Positions 1 through 8,448 of a stretch of 64,000 nt of DNA are shown here, piece by piece (the stretch's first letter is position 1; each line of letters begins with the position of its first letter). Position numbers and translations under genes: made by a program. The stretch is from Flavobacterium sp. 1355. GTDB lineage: Bacteria > Bacteroidota > Bacteroidia > Flavobacteriales > Flavobacteriaceae. The stretch covers positions 62,001-126,000 of the forward strand of contig NZ_JAFICC010000007.1 in assembly GCF_017833415.1 (NCBI RefSeq). The letters run 5' to 3'. The notes below the pieces were generated by a model. The model saw only the letters and a program-made list of their open reading frames with translations, was not told the DNA's origin and did no database searches.

Positions 1-903
1 AGTATTGTCAGCTATAGAAGTTACAGTTGGCTGATTGTATTCATAAAATTTATTTTCGTAGTTGAACTGGTGAGTTACGTACAAATTATTGCTTCCTTCT
101 TTTGGATTTACTCTGAAACCATGATCAAAAAACAAACGTCTTCCTTTTAAAAAAGATTCAGCATCAGTTAAATATACTTGCAATCGCTGACGATTGGCAA
201 AATTCTTGTCTCCGCTTTCGAAATCCTCAGGCGTTGTTATTCCTCCATTTTCTTCATTCAGGATATCCTGATAAGTATAATGTGCATTTAGAATATATCT
301 TCTGTCAGTTGTAAAATAGCTGGTTGTCATCCTAAAATTCCCTGTACTGGTCAGCTGGTTTATATAATCACCTTCTGATCGTAAACCTCTGTATGCCAAA
401 GAAAAATTAAGATTTTTTGAGGTATTTAATGTAATAAAAGAGTCTACATTCTGCCCTTTGTTAATTGTTGAATTGAAAAAGAGCTCTGTTAAGGGAGTTG
501 CTACTGAATAATACTGAATCTGGTTTGCTTCTAAAAAATTAAAGTGTTTTCCCTTAAATCCAATTTCAGGATAAGGAGAATAATCAGTCAGGCTATATTG
601 TAATGTATTATAGGTTTGTCCGATATTAGAGAAAGGCAGAAGTCCAAAATTGTCTTTTCTCAGGTAGTTTTGTCTGTAAGCACTTTTTATGGTCAAAGAT
701 GTATCAACATAGGTTGTGTCATGCTCCAGAGTAATGATCTGGTATTGATCTATAGTAGCAATTTTAGCTTTTTTCTTTTTTAAGGTATCGGTAATACTTG
801 AATATTTTGTATTCATATCCAAATTGTTTTTAGACGTATTTTTTTCCTGAGAAAATAATAATGTTGGTACGACTAATAGATATAGAAAAAAGAATATTCT
901 CAT
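1..903 (-). CDS. Putative outer-membrane porin, N-terminal part (cut by window edge)
   Basis: An open frame runs from an ATG at 901-903 (minus strand) to the window edge without a stop, so about 301 N-terminal residues are visible and the C-terminus is missing. It begins with a signal peptide (MRIFFFLYLLVVPTLLFSQ) and continues with aromatic-rich alternating segments such as YNTLQYSLTDYSPYPEIG and FRMTTSYFTTDRRYILNAHY, typical of outer-membrane beta strands. It resembles the Bacteroidota putative porin family (Porin_10-like). It diverges from rnhB, and a TAccTTTG promoter element lies about 43 bases upstream. The substrate cannot be inferred. Confidence 0.75.
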   Translation of the reverse strand, partial: MRIFFFLYLLVVPTLLFSQEKNTSKNNLDMNTKYSSITDTLKKKKAKIATIDQYQIITLEHDTTYVDTSLTIKSAYRQNYLRKDNFGLLPFSNIGQTYNTLQYSLTDYSPYPEIGFKGKHFNFLEANQIQYYSVATPLTELFFNSTINKGQNVDSFITLNTSKNLNFSLAYRGLRSEGDYINQLTSTGNFRMTTSYFTTDRRYILNAHYTYQDILNEENGGITTPEDFESGDKNFANRQRLQVYLTDAESFLKGRRLFFDHGFRVNPKEGSNNLYVTHQFNYENKFYEYNQPTVTSIADNT

Positions 904-945
904 TTGATAGCTTTATATATAGTTATTCGGCAAAAATTTGTTGAG

Positions 946-953
946 CAAAGGTA
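946..953 (-). promoter_or_regulatory. -7 promoter element for the putative porin
   Basis: The minus strand reads TACCTTTG, an exact match to the Bacteroidota -7 consensus TAnnTTTG, 43 bases before the porin ATG. I found no TTG at the usual -33 distance, so only half of the consensus is supported. Confidence 0.45.
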
Positions 954-1073
954 AAAGATAAAAACGTATAAATAAAAAAACACTACAATTTATACTATTG
1001 TAATAGTAAATAGTATGAAACGAAGGTTTTTACAGAAAATTTTATAATATTTGCTTTTTTAAATTCAAGAAGA

Positions 1074-1739
1074 ATGCTCCAGTTAAATTTTTCCGGATAT
1101 CATTTAGAAACGGGTACTGATGAAGCCGGACGTGGTTGTTTAGCAGGTCCTGTTACGGCTGCGGCAGTAATTTTGCCTCCTGATTTTAATAATGAAATAT
1201 TAAATGACAGTAAACAATTGTCTGAAAAAATAAGGGAGGAGCTAAAACCTATTATAGAACAGCATGCTGTCTGTTTTTCTGTGACGCACTTGCATGCAGA
1301 AGAAATTGACGAAATCAATATTCTCAACGCTTCTATGAAGGGAATGCAGGAATGCATCTTAAAATTACATCACAAACCCGAATTTATTATCGTGGACGGT
1401 AATCGTGCCCTGAATGCAAAACTGGGAATGAAAAATTCTTTTGGAAAACAATTTTCTATAACTGAAATAGAATTATTAAAATCAATTCCCAACCAAAGTA
1501 TCATAAAAGGGGATTCGAAATTTTTAAGTATTGCCGCAGCTTCTGTTCTGGCAAAAACATATCGTGATGAATATATGGACCGTATTCATGAAGAATTCCC
1601 GATGTATAACTGGAAACAAAATAAAGGGTATCCAACGAGGGAACACCGCGAAGCGATTAGAGAATTTGGAACTACAAAATATCACCGAATGAGTTTTAGG
1701 CTCTTGCCTGAGCAACTGGAACTTGATTTCTGCCAATAA
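1074..1739 (+). CDS. rnhB: Ribonuclease HII
   Basis: Endonuclease that cleaves the RNA strand of RNA-DNA hybrids, including single ribonucleotides misincorporated in DNA. The family's acidic active site is complete: Asp16 and Glu17 in the DEAGRG motif, Asp108 in IIVDGNR, and Asp165 in AKTYRDEYM. Length (221 residues) is normal for a bacterial RNase HII. It is a single-gene unit, diverging from the porin and followed immediately by a strong hairpin terminator. The ATG at 1074 lies 15 residues before the DEAGRG motif, as expected. Confidence 0.96.
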   Translation: MLQLNFSGYHLETGTDEAGRGCLAGPVTAAAVILPPDFNNEILNDSKQLSEKIREELKPIIEQHAVCFSVTHLHAEEIDEINILNASMKGMQECILKLHHKPEFIIVDGNRALNAKLGMKNSFGKQFSITEIELLKSIPNQSIIKGDSKFLSIAAASVLAKTYRDEYMDRIHEEFPMYNWKQNKGYPTREHREAIREFGTTKYHRMSFRLLPEQLELDFCQ

Positions 1740-1740
1740 A

Positions 1741-1770
1741 AAAAGACTTATCCAACGATAAGTCTTTTTT
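1741..1770 (+). terminator. Intrinsic terminator of rnhB
   Basis: Perfect stem GACTTATC/GATAAGTC with a 4-base loop followed by six T, directly after the rnhB stop codon. The A-run on the 5' side would let it also act for the convergent minus-strand gene. Confidence 0.85.
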
Positions 1771-1832
1771 GTACTTATACAGAACGAAATTGAATTTATA
1801 TCCAAAATCAGGTGAGAAACCAATTTGACTTA

Positions 1833-2684
1833 TTACTTCCTGCTTTTTAAGAATTCTGCAAATTGTTTCGTATCAAAATAAAATGGACGAATGGCAGTAA
1901 TCTTTCCGTTTTTTAAATCAAAATGTTCAGAAATTGGCATCAAAAGGTTTTTGCCTGATTTTTTTGCCTTGCAGTTTATGGTAAAATATATAATTACTTC
2001 ATTTTTGGTAGCATCGCTAAAATAAACAGGCTCTTTTTCTATTTGCAGTTCAAAAAACTCCGCCGATTTTGCATACATTTTTGTCCATTCATTAAACCCC
2101 ACATAAGTTCCGCCGTAAGGCAATCCTTCCGCCTGGTTATAAATCGCCCCATCCTCAATCAAAGTTGCCATTTTTGTAAAATCTCTGGTTTTAAACAGGC
2201 ATTCAAAATATTGTGCAACTACTTTAAAATTATCAGCTTCAAGATTTTTCAAAGTATCCACTTCCGGCTGTACAACTTCAGAATTCCAAAAACCTATAAT
2301 TTTTGCCACCTGCCCTTTACCATTTAATCTGGCAAAATCGCGGCCTGTCATAATCAGTTTATTGTTTGCATCAAAAATTTTCCAGTCCCAGCTTACATAA
2401 TTATCTTTAACGACTTTTGGACCTGAAGTAAGTACAGCATTCGGATTTTTTTTGTAAAACTCATTTATAACATTATTAAATGCTGATGATCCTTTTATTG
2501 ACGCAGAAGGATCTTCGAAGGTACTGTCTTCTAACCAAATTGTTTTTATCAGTTTTAATCTTGTGTCACTATTACGTTCCTGCCATACTTTTTCATAAAC
2601 CGAAATCGGATATAATTTATCCTTCTTTTGAGCCACAAGATTATTAAGCACAAAAAGGAAGCAGATAAAGTAGATTTTTTTCAT
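1833..2684 (-). CDS. Secreted protein with two NTF2-like (SnoaL-type) domains
   Basis: A 283-residue protein with a signal peptide (MKKIYFICFLFVLNNLVAQ), so exported to the periplasm or beyond. The mature part looks like two successive NTF2-like folds: residues about 25-135 (the pattern EDPSASIKGSSAFNNVINEFYKK, split here as EDPSASIKG and FNNVINEFYKK, then a sheet-rich stretch ending FARLNGKGQVAKIIGFW) and about 150-280 (YFECLFKTRDFTKMATLIEDGAIYNQ begins the second). Such domains can be small enzymes or binding pockets; no catalytic residues can be assigned. A TAaaTTTG promoter element lies 48 bases upstream. Confidence 0.6.
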   Translation of the reverse strand: MKKIYFICFLFVLNNLVAQKKDKLYPISVYEKVWQERNSDTRLKLIKTIWLEDSTFEDPSASIKGSSAFNNVINEFYKKNPNAVLTSGPKVVKDNYVSWDWKIFDANNKLIMTGRDFARLNGKGQVAKIIGFWNSEVVQPEVDTLKNLEADNFKVVAQYFECLFKTRDFTKMATLIEDGAIYNQAEGLPYGGTYVGFNEWTKMYAKSAEFFELQIEKEPVYFSDATKNEVIIYFTINCKAKKSGKNLLMPISEHFDLKNGKITAIRPFYFDTKQFAEFLKSRK

Positions 2685-2731
2685 AAGCTGCTAAATTAGA
2701 TTTAGTTAAGATTTTTATTAAAGTATAAAAC

Positions 2732-2739
2732 CAAATTTA
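2732..2739 (-). promoter_or_regulatory. -7 promoter element for the NTF2-like gene
   Basis: TAAATTTG on the minus strand, matching TAnnTTTG, 48 bases before the ATG at 2684. Confidence 0.4.
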
Positions 2740-2849
2740 CCATAAAAACATTAGAAAATAACAGCTTTTTTATAATTTGTGGTTCAATTGAAAATCTTAG
2801 CATTTTAAGAAACATCTTTATCTCCGGATTGAATAAAAACAATAAGATC

Positions 2850-3590
2850 TTAACTTATATTATTTATTTTTTTCAAAGCAAACTTAGGGGCTATTCTGGA
2901 AATCAGATACAACAGTTTTACTTTAGCAATTCTTATCTCTGTCTTACCATCGGCATTTTTTTTTAGCATTTCAGAAACAGCTCTTTCCGGTGTTATTGCG
3001 ATCTTGGGAGGATTGCCTTTATGCCATGGAGTATCGACTGCAGGAAACATCACTTCAATTATTTGAATTTCTTCATTTTTAAGCTGATCGCGCAGAACTT
3101 GTGTAAAGGAGTGCAAGCCCGATTTTGTTGCATTATAAAATGTATAAATTGTTCTCGGTACGTAAATTAATCCTGTCGTAATATTTATAATCTTAGAATT
3201 ACAGCTTTTAATTAATATCGGATATAATAGTTTTATCAAACGGATTGGTGCAATTAAATTTGTCTCTATCTCATCATTCATTTTTTCCAGGATCATTTCA
3301 TCTTCAGTAAAATGAGTATTGCTTACAATTGCAGCATTATTGATTAGAACATTCGTTTCTGGATAATTTTTTCTTATCCATTCTACAAAAGAAACACATT
3401 CGGGCTCTTGCGAAATATCGCATTGATAAATAATCAAATCCGGCAGTAATTTTTTTGCCAAAGCGAGCTTATCTAAAGAACGCGAACAGGCTATGACTTT
3501 GTTTTTTGTTTCGATCAGCTGTTTGCACATTTCCAGTCCAATACCAGAGCTTCCTCCTGTAACAACAACAGTACTATTTGAAATTTCCAT
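2850..3590 (-). CDS. Short-chain dehydrogenase/reductase, DltE-like
   Basis: NAD(P)-dependent SDR of the classical size (246 residues from the ATG at 3590). The Rossmann cofactor motif TGGSSGIG begins at residue 11, the NNAA structural motif is present, and the active-site YNATK supplies Tyr and Lys. An upstream in-frame ATG at 3641 would add 17 residues before the fold; the 3590 start places the first beta strand at residues 7-11 as in the family. The catalytic Ser position appears to be Thr (INITTGL where relatives have NVSSGL). It follows the Crp/Fnr regulator by 64 bases on the same strand. Substrate unknown; the DltE name reflects sequence type only. Confidence 0.8.
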   Translation of the reverse strand: MEISNSTVVVTGGSSGIGLEMCKQLIETKNKVIACSRSLDKLALAKKLLPDLIIYQCDISQEPECVSFVEWIRKNYPETNVLINNAAIVSNTHFTEDEMILEKMNDEIETNLIAPIRLIKLLYPILIKSCNSKIINITTGLIYVPRTIYTFYNATKSGLHSFTQVLRDQLKNEEIQIIEVMFPAVDTPWHKGNPPKIAITPERAVSEMLKKNADGKTEIRIAKVKLLYLISRIAPKFALKKINNIS

Positions 3591-3654
3591 AACTTTTAAT
3601 TTTAAATTATGTTTCAAAAATAATAGCTGTACGATGGCCATACATTGACCTATG

Positions 3655-4230
3655 TTAAGTTTTATATTTTCTTCGCAACCGGCTAAGCGACTCTGGCTGA
3701 ATTCCTAAATATGAAGCCACGATTTGCTGTGAAATTCGATTTTCTAAATTTGGAAATTCGGTAATAAATAAATTGTATCTTTTTTCAGCATCCAAAAGAA
3801 GCAATTCTCTTTCTCTCTTTTCTTTTATGCAAAAAGCTTTTTCAAGGATTTTGAGCAAAAAAATATTCCAAAAAGGATTCTTTTCCTTTACTTCCAACCA
3901 GCATTGATAATCAATTTCTAAAATTTCAGCTTCTTCCAGAGCTTCAATAGAAAAATAAGAAGTACTATTATGAATCATAGCTGAGTAAGAACTGATAAAA
4001 TTATTTTCAGTAATAATACTTTTAGTAAATTCATTGCCATTTTCATGAACATAAACATATCTAAATAACCCTTTGACAACAAAAGCCATCTTTCGGGGTA
4101 TGTGTCCTGCAGTAATAAAACAGCTTCCTTTGTTGATTTTTTTATGTGACGAAATATCAAGCAATTCCTCGAGTTCCTTTTCTGGAAGGGCCAAACACTT
4201 TAAGATTGATTTTCGATCTGTAAATTCCAT
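3655..4230 (-). CDS. Crp/Fnr-family transcriptional regulator
   Basis: A 191-residue cyclic-nucleotide-binding-fold regulator. Residues about 25-115 form the beta-roll effector domain (INKGSCFITAGHIPRKMAFV, VVKGLFRYVYVHENGNEFT), followed by the long dimerisation helix and a short C-terminal helix-turn-helix (QQIVASYLGIQPESLSRLRRK). The FNR-type cysteine cluster is absent, so it does not look like an oxygen-sensing iron-sulfur protein. It precedes the SDR at 2850 on the same strand and may control that gene and its neighbours; the ligand is unknown. Confidence 0.85.
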   Translation of the reverse strand: MEFTDRKSILKCLALPEKELEELLDISSHKKINKGSCFITAGHIPRKMAFVVKGLFRYVYVHENGNEFTKSIITENNFISSYSAMIHNSTSYFSIEALEEAEILEIDYQCWLEVKEKNPFWNIFLLKILEKAFCIKEKRERELLLLDAEKRYNLFITEFPNLENRISQQIVASYLGIQPESLSRLRRKYKT

Positions 4231-4315
4231 CTATCGTATAAATATCAAGTAGTAATATTCTTTTTTAATTACGAATAAAAATACACTTTTTGACCTTTAC
4301 ATCAATAACAAAGAT

Positions 4316-4903
4316 TCAGCTTTCGTAAACTGCGGCAAAAGCGATCTGAATCTGATTTTTCCATTCTTCTATATTTTCATCAGAAGCACGATCTGCTTTA
4401 TCAAAATAATAATGAGCCTGGATGTCTAAGCCACAATAAGTAAAAATACCGGTATCAGAAGTCAGTGCCAAAGCCTTATCCATTCCCGATGCTTCATATT
4501 CTGCATTTGATTTTCCGTGAGAATTTACAATTATAGTCTTTTTGCCGGTCAACAATCCTTTTTGAACTCCACTATCATAACGGTAAGCAAATCCGTAGCT
4601 AAAAACCCTGTCGATATATCCTTTCATTATGGCAGGCATTCCGGTCCACCAAATCGGATAGACAAAAATTATTCGGTCTGCCCAGGTAATAAAATCCTGT
4701 TCTGTCTGTATTTCCGGCGCCACCTTTCCCATTCGTTGCCCATTCATATCATTCAAAGAGAGAACAGGGTTAAAATTAATTTCGTACAAATCACGAACTT
4801 CAATTTCTTCTCCGGACTCCTGAAGGGTTTCCAGAATAGTTTGTTTGAAAAAATGATTTAAACTACCTGAATTTGGATGTGCATAAATGATTAAATTTTT
4901 CAT
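4316..4903 (-). CDS. NAD(P)H-dependent FMN oxidoreductase (flavodoxin-like fold)
   Basis: A 195-residue protein of the quinone reductase/KefF/MdaB type. The FMN-phosphate-binding N-terminus reads IIYAHPNSGSLNHFFK, and the characteristic PIWWTGMPAIMKGYIDRVF segment, which lines the flavin pocket, is complete. These enzymes reduce quinones or other electrophiles by two electrons in the cytoplasm. It has its own well-formed promoter (4930-4957). The surrounding SDRs and regulators suggest a role in electrophile or redox stress, which is inference. Confidence 0.88.
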   Translation of the reverse strand: MKNLIIYAHPNSGSLNHFFKQTILETLQESGEEIEVRDLYEINFNPVLSLNDMNGQRMGKVAPEIQTEQDFITWADRIIFVYPIWWTGMPAIMKGYIDRVFSYGFAYRYDSGVQKGLLTGKKTIIVNSHGKSNAEYEASGMDKALALTSDTGIFTYCGLDIQAHYYFDKADRASDENIEEWKNQIQIAFAAVYES

Positions 4904-4929
4904 GTTTTAAGTTTTAAAGATTAACATGA

Positions 4930-4957
4930 CAAATGTAAAATGCCAGTCTCGGGCAAA
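4930..4957 (-). promoter_or_regulatory. Bacteroidota-type promoter for the NAD(P)H oxidoreductase
   Basis: Minus-strand TTTTG (-33 region, 4954-4957) followed after 16 bases by TACATTTG (4930-4937), which matches TAnnTTTG exactly. The -7 element ends 27 bases before the ATG at 4903. Confidence 0.6.
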
Positions 4958-4992
4958 ATTGTAAGAAAACGAAATCTGTGATTCTCTAAAAC

Positions 4993-5025
4993 AAAAATTC
5001 CTGACCAAATGATCAGGAATTTTTT
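4993..5025 (-). terminator. Intrinsic terminator after the SDR at 5043
   Basis: Hairpin AAATTCCTGA/TCAGGAATTT with loop CCAAATGA, flanked by A- and T-runs, 18 bases past the minus-strand stop at 5043. Confidence 0.75.
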
Positions 5026-5042
5026 GAAAATTTTAGTTTGAA

Positions 5043-5882
5043 TTAAAAAGCAGTTGCTATTGTTACTGATTTCCATTTTTCTAAATCAGCTTCAACTTCC
5101 TTAATTTTTACATTTGCCATATTATAGGCATCTTCTCCTAAGAATAAATGCAATGGTGGATTTTTTTCATTGCTGATTTGAATTAAGGCATCAACAGCTT
5201 TTTCCGGATCTCCGGGCTGATTACCGTTAATTTCATTCTGATGCGCTATTACTGACTGACGCGCTTCTTCATAATCTGCAATCGGATTTTTTGGCAATCC
5301 CATAGAATCTCCTGTTAAAAAACTGGTTCTGAAATAACCCGGATAAACCAAAGTTACATTGACATCAAATGCTTTTGCTTCTGCCCTTAAACCTTCTGTA
5401 AGACCTGCTACAGCAAATTTAGTTGAACAATAAATTCCCCAGCCCGGAAAACCGCCGTGATATCCTCCAATAGAAGAAATATTAAAAAAATGACCTGATT
5501 TATTGGCTCTAAACTCTGGCATTGTGTTACGAATGACATTTAATAAACCAAACACATTTATATCAAAATTGCGTCTTGACTCTTCATCAGAAAGTTCTTC
5601 AAGTGTGCCCACCTGTCCATAACCGGCATTGTTTACTACAACGTCAATTGTTTTAAAATGGTTAATTGTTTTGGCAACCGCATCCTTAACACTGCTTTCG
5701 GTTACAAGATCTACTTCTAACGGCAAAAATTGATCTGATGTTACGCCAACTTCTTTAGTCAGTGCATTTATGTCTCTTGATGTTGCCGCAACTCTGTAAC
5801 CATTTGCTAATAATTTCTGAACCAGGATTAACCCCAGACCTTTTGAAGCTCCTGTTACAAACCATACTTTTTTAGTTTCCAT
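5043..5882 (-). CDS. Short-chain dehydrogenase/reductase
   Basis: A 279-residue classical SDR with all core motifs: TGASKGLG at about residue 11, NNAGYGQVG, catalytic Ser in NISSIGGYHG, and YCSTK with catalytic Tyr and Lys. The long C-terminal substrate-binding part (after residue 190) resembles SDRs annotated as oxidoreductases acting on ketones or aldehydes, but no substrate can be assigned. It is monocistronic: its own TAatTTTG element lies 27 bases upstream and a terminator follows. The AraC regulator at 5969 is next to it on the same strand and may regulate it. Confidence 0.9.
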   Translation of the reverse strand: METKKVWFVTGASKGLGLILVQKLLANGYRVAATSRDINALTKEVGVTSDQFLPLEVDLVTESSVKDAVAKTINHFKTIDVVVNNAGYGQVGTLEELSDEESRRNFDINVFGLLNVIRNTMPEFRANKSGHFFNISSIGGYHGGFPGWGIYCSTKFAVAGLTEGLRAEAKAFDVNVTLVYPGYFRTSFLTGDSMGLPKNPIADYEEARQSVIAHQNEINGNQPGDPEKAVDALIQISNEKNPPLHLFLGEDAYNMANVKIKEVEADLEKWKSVTIATAF

Positions 5883-5908
5883 AATTTATTATTGTTTTAA
5901 TTACAAGG

Positions 5909-5916
5909 CAAAATTA
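5909..5916 (-). promoter_or_regulatory. -7 promoter element for the SDR
   Basis: TAATTTTG on the minus strand, matching TAnnTTTG, 27 bases before the ATG at 5882. Confidence 0.45.
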
Positions 5917-5968
5917 GGTCAGAAGTAAAGGCCCGTGATAACGAAATTCAAACGTTTAATTACAAAAT

Positions 5969-6868
5969 TCAAACAGTTCTGAATTGTCTCGGAGTAAGCT
6001 GAATATTTTTTTTGAAAAAATTATTAAAGTGTGTTGGCTCTTCAAATCCCAAACTATAAGCAATTTCAGAGATATTCCAGTCGGTATGTTTTAGAAGTAT
6101 TTTGGCTTCCTGCAAAAGACGTTCTGCAATTACTTCTGAAGTTGTTTTTTGAGTAGTTTCTTTTAAAGCCCTGTTTAAATGATTGACATGAATGGTTAAT
6201 TGATTGGCAAAATCTGCTGCCGAACGCAAGGTAAAACGCTGTCTTGAATTCTCTATCGGAAATTGTCTTTCCAGTAATTCCAGGAACAAGGAGGAAATTC
6301 TGCTCGAAGCATTTGAATGCTGATTTACAGAAAGATTTGCGGGCTGCATTTTCATTGCACTATGAATTAATTCAAAAACCAGGTTACGCAAAACATCATA
6401 TTTATAGGCATAATCAGAGTTAATTTCTTCTATCATCTGTTTGTAAATCAGCTTTATTTTTTCTGTTTGCTCTTTATTTACAGCAAAGATAAAATTTCCG
6501 TTTGGCTTAAAAACCGGGTATTCTTTTAAATTCCCAAACTGATGAAAAAATGCCTCGGTAAACACACAGAAAAAACCGGTCTGATGTTCTTCCAGCTGTT
6601 CCCAGTTATACGGAATTTGAGGATTTGCAAAGAGTAAAGCCTGCTCTTCGATCTCAACAATTTTGTCAGCGTAGTGTACTCTGTTTTTACCGATAATCAA
6701 ACTGATCTTAAAATAATCTTTACGGCTGTACGGAATAGGTTTTGCATTGCAGCCCACAAAATCATCCAGCTTAAATATATTAAAATGACCGATTTCTTTT
6801 TTAAGATTATCGGGCATAAAATTGAGCTTGGAACGGTAAAAATCTTCTATAGTTTCTGTTTTCTCCAT
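5969..6868 (-). CDS. AraC-family transcriptional regulator
   Basis: A 299-residue regulator with an N-terminal cupin-like ligand-binding half (about residues 15-165, including VEIEEQALLFANPQIPYNW) and a C-terminal double helix-turn-helix (about 195-299). The second HTH carries the AraC signature SEIAYSLGFEEPTHFNNFFK followed by TPRQFR. It lies directly upstream of the SDR at 5043 on the same strand, a common arrangement for a local activator. A TAacTTTG element ends only five bases before the ATG, so the transcript may be leaderless. Confidence 0.92.
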   Translation of the reverse strand: MEKTETIEDFYRSKLNFMPDNLKKEIGHFNIFKLDDFVGCNAKPIPYSRKDYFKISLIIGKNRVHYADKIVEIEEQALLFANPQIPYNWEQLEEHQTGFFCVFTEAFFHQFGNLKEYPVFKPNGNFIFAVNKEQTEKIKLIYKQMIEEINSDYAYKYDVLRNLVFELIHSAMKMQPANLSVNQHSNASSRISSLFLELLERQFPIENSRQRFTLRSAADFANQLTIHVNHLNRALKETTQKTTSEVIAERLLQEAKILLKHTDWNISEIAYSLGFEEPTHFNNFFKKNIQLTPRQFRTV

Positions 6869-6901
6869 GTCACAAAGTTACAAAATTCAAACAAACTCTA
6901 T

Positions 6902-7717
6902 TTATTTAGCGCTGCAAATTTCTTGTTGAAATTTGAGGAATTTGGTTGGGGACAAATTCATATAATATTTAAAATCATGAATAAGCTGACTCTGGTCATA
7001 ATACCCACATTCTTCTACAATTTGCAGCCAGTCTGTTTTTTGTTTTTTCTGAATATTTTGCTGAATCTGTTCAATCACTTTTAAAAAACGCTCATATCTG
7101 GTAACTTCTTTTATAGTGTAACCAAAAAACTTTTTTTGATTGAGCTGAATATTTCGTTCAGTCTGGTTGGTTTGTGAGGCAATGGCCTTGATGGGGTTCA
7201 GAGACTCATTTTTAAAATCGGCCAAAAGTGTGGTAATTGCATTTTGTTCCCTCAAATAGGGCCTGCAAAAGTCTAATATAACAGATACGCGTTGTCTGGC
7301 ATCCGGGATCATTTTTAATTCTTCCCACAATGCATGAAAACAATTTTCGGCTATTAAAGCATCAGGATGAACGGGCAGTGAATGTATCAAAAGGGCATTC
7401 CCAAAAAAGCGATAGAAGGCATCTTCTTTAAAATTTGCCACAAGAATTTCTGAACCGGGTTCTAACGTATAATCAAAAGCTTGTTTTATCGGTCCTAAAA
7501 CAAGACATTTTTCTGCTTCAAGAACAGTATTGTTTTGTGATTTTAAATAGGCTTTTGCTCCAAAAGTAAAAATCAAAATCGTCTGAAAGCTTGGCAATAA
7601 AGTTTTTGTAATTGCAAGATCTGTTTTATTTTCGGCAAAATAGAAATGCGAAAAAACAGATTCAAATTCTGAAGGAACAGCAATTCTGTAATTGTTATTT
7701 TCTTCAGAATTTTTCAT
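6902..7717 (-). CDS. AraC-type helix-turn-helix regulator
   Basis: A 271-residue protein with an N-terminal sensor-like half (FAENKTDLAITKTLLPSFQ onward) and a C-terminal AraC-type HTH (about 165-265: TERNIQLNQKKFFGYTIKEV, then ECGYYDQSQLIHDFKYYM and SPTKFLKFQ). This type is widespread in Bacteroidota beside redox or stress genes. It lies 21 bases after the lipB stop, so read-through from lipB is possible. Ligand and targets unknown. Confidence 0.88.
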   Translation of the reverse strand: MKNSEENNNYRIAVPSEFESVFSHFYFAENKTDLAITKTLLPSFQTILIFTFGAKAYLKSQNNTVLEAEKCLVLGPIKQAFDYTLEPGSEILVANFKEDAFYRFFGNALLIHSLPVHPDALIAENCFHALWEELKMIPDARQRVSVILDFCRPYLREQNAITTLLADFKNESLNPIKAIASQTNQTERNIQLNQKKFFGYTIKEVTRYERFLKVIEQIQQNIQKKQKTDWLQIVEECGYYDQSQLIHDFKYYMNLSPTKFLKFQQEICSAK

Positions 7718-7738
7718 TCTATTTCTATTTATAATGCA

Positions 7739-8443
7739 TTATTTCGAAACAAATTCTGTTTCAAACAATTCAGTCAGATGTTTTAAGATTTTAGACTTTA
7801 CTTCTTCTTCATCTACTTTTTCTACACCAAGTTCTACGTTTAAGGAAGTAACTCCTTTTCCACGAATTCCGCACGGAATAATATTATCAAAGTAGCCTAA
7901 ATCTACATTTACATTTAGCGCAAATCCGTGCATGGTTACCCAGCGTGAAGCACGCACACCTAGTGCACAAATCTTTCGGGCAAACGGAGTTCCGACATCC
8001 AGCCAAACGCCTGTTTCGCCTTCGCTGCGCCCACATTTCAAGCCATATTCTGCCAAAGTCAGGATAATAGACTCTTCCAGAAAACGCAGGTATTTATGAA
8101 TATCGGTAAAGAAATTTTCTAAGTCCAAAATCGGATAACCAACAATCTGACCGGGTCCGTGATACGTAATATCTCCGCCACGATTGATTTTATAAAAGGT
8201 TGCTCCTTTAGCTTCCAATTGTTTTTCGTTTAAAAGAAGATTCTCTAAATCACCGCTTTTTCCCAAAGTATACACATGTGGATGTTCTACAAAAAGCAAG
8301 TAATTTGGCGTTGGCAGATCAAGTTCTTCTCTTCTGTTTTTTATTTTTAAATCGACAATGTCTTTAAAAAGTTCTTCCTGATATTCCCAGGTCGATTTAT
8401 AATCTTTACTTCCTAAATCTTGAAGTTGAATTGTTTTATTCAT
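7739..8443 (-). CDS. lipB: Octanoyl-[ACP]:protein N-octanoyltransferase
   Basis: Transfers octanoate from acyl-carrier protein to lipoyl domains, the first step of lipoate synthesis, in the cytoplasm. The signature RGGDITYHGPGQIVGYPI is complete (residues 88-105), the catalytic Lys157 sits in FARKICALG, and the catalytic Cys191 in IIPCGI. Length 234 is normal. It starts five bases after the stop of the lipoprotein at 8449, so the two are co-transcribed. No lipA is in the window. Confidence 0.96.
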   Translation of the reverse strand: MNKTIQLQDLGSKDYKSTWEYQEELFKDIVDLKIKNRREELDLPTPNYLLFVEHPHVYTLGKSGDLENLLLNEKQLEAKGATFYKINRGGDITYHGPGQIVGYPILDLENFFTDIHKYLRFLEESIILTLAEYGLKCGRSEGETGVWLDVGTPFARKICALGVRASRWVTMHGFALNVNVDLGYFDNIIPCGIRGKGVTSLNVELGVEKVDEEEVKSKILKHLTELFETEFVSK

Positions 8444-8448
8444 TTTAA

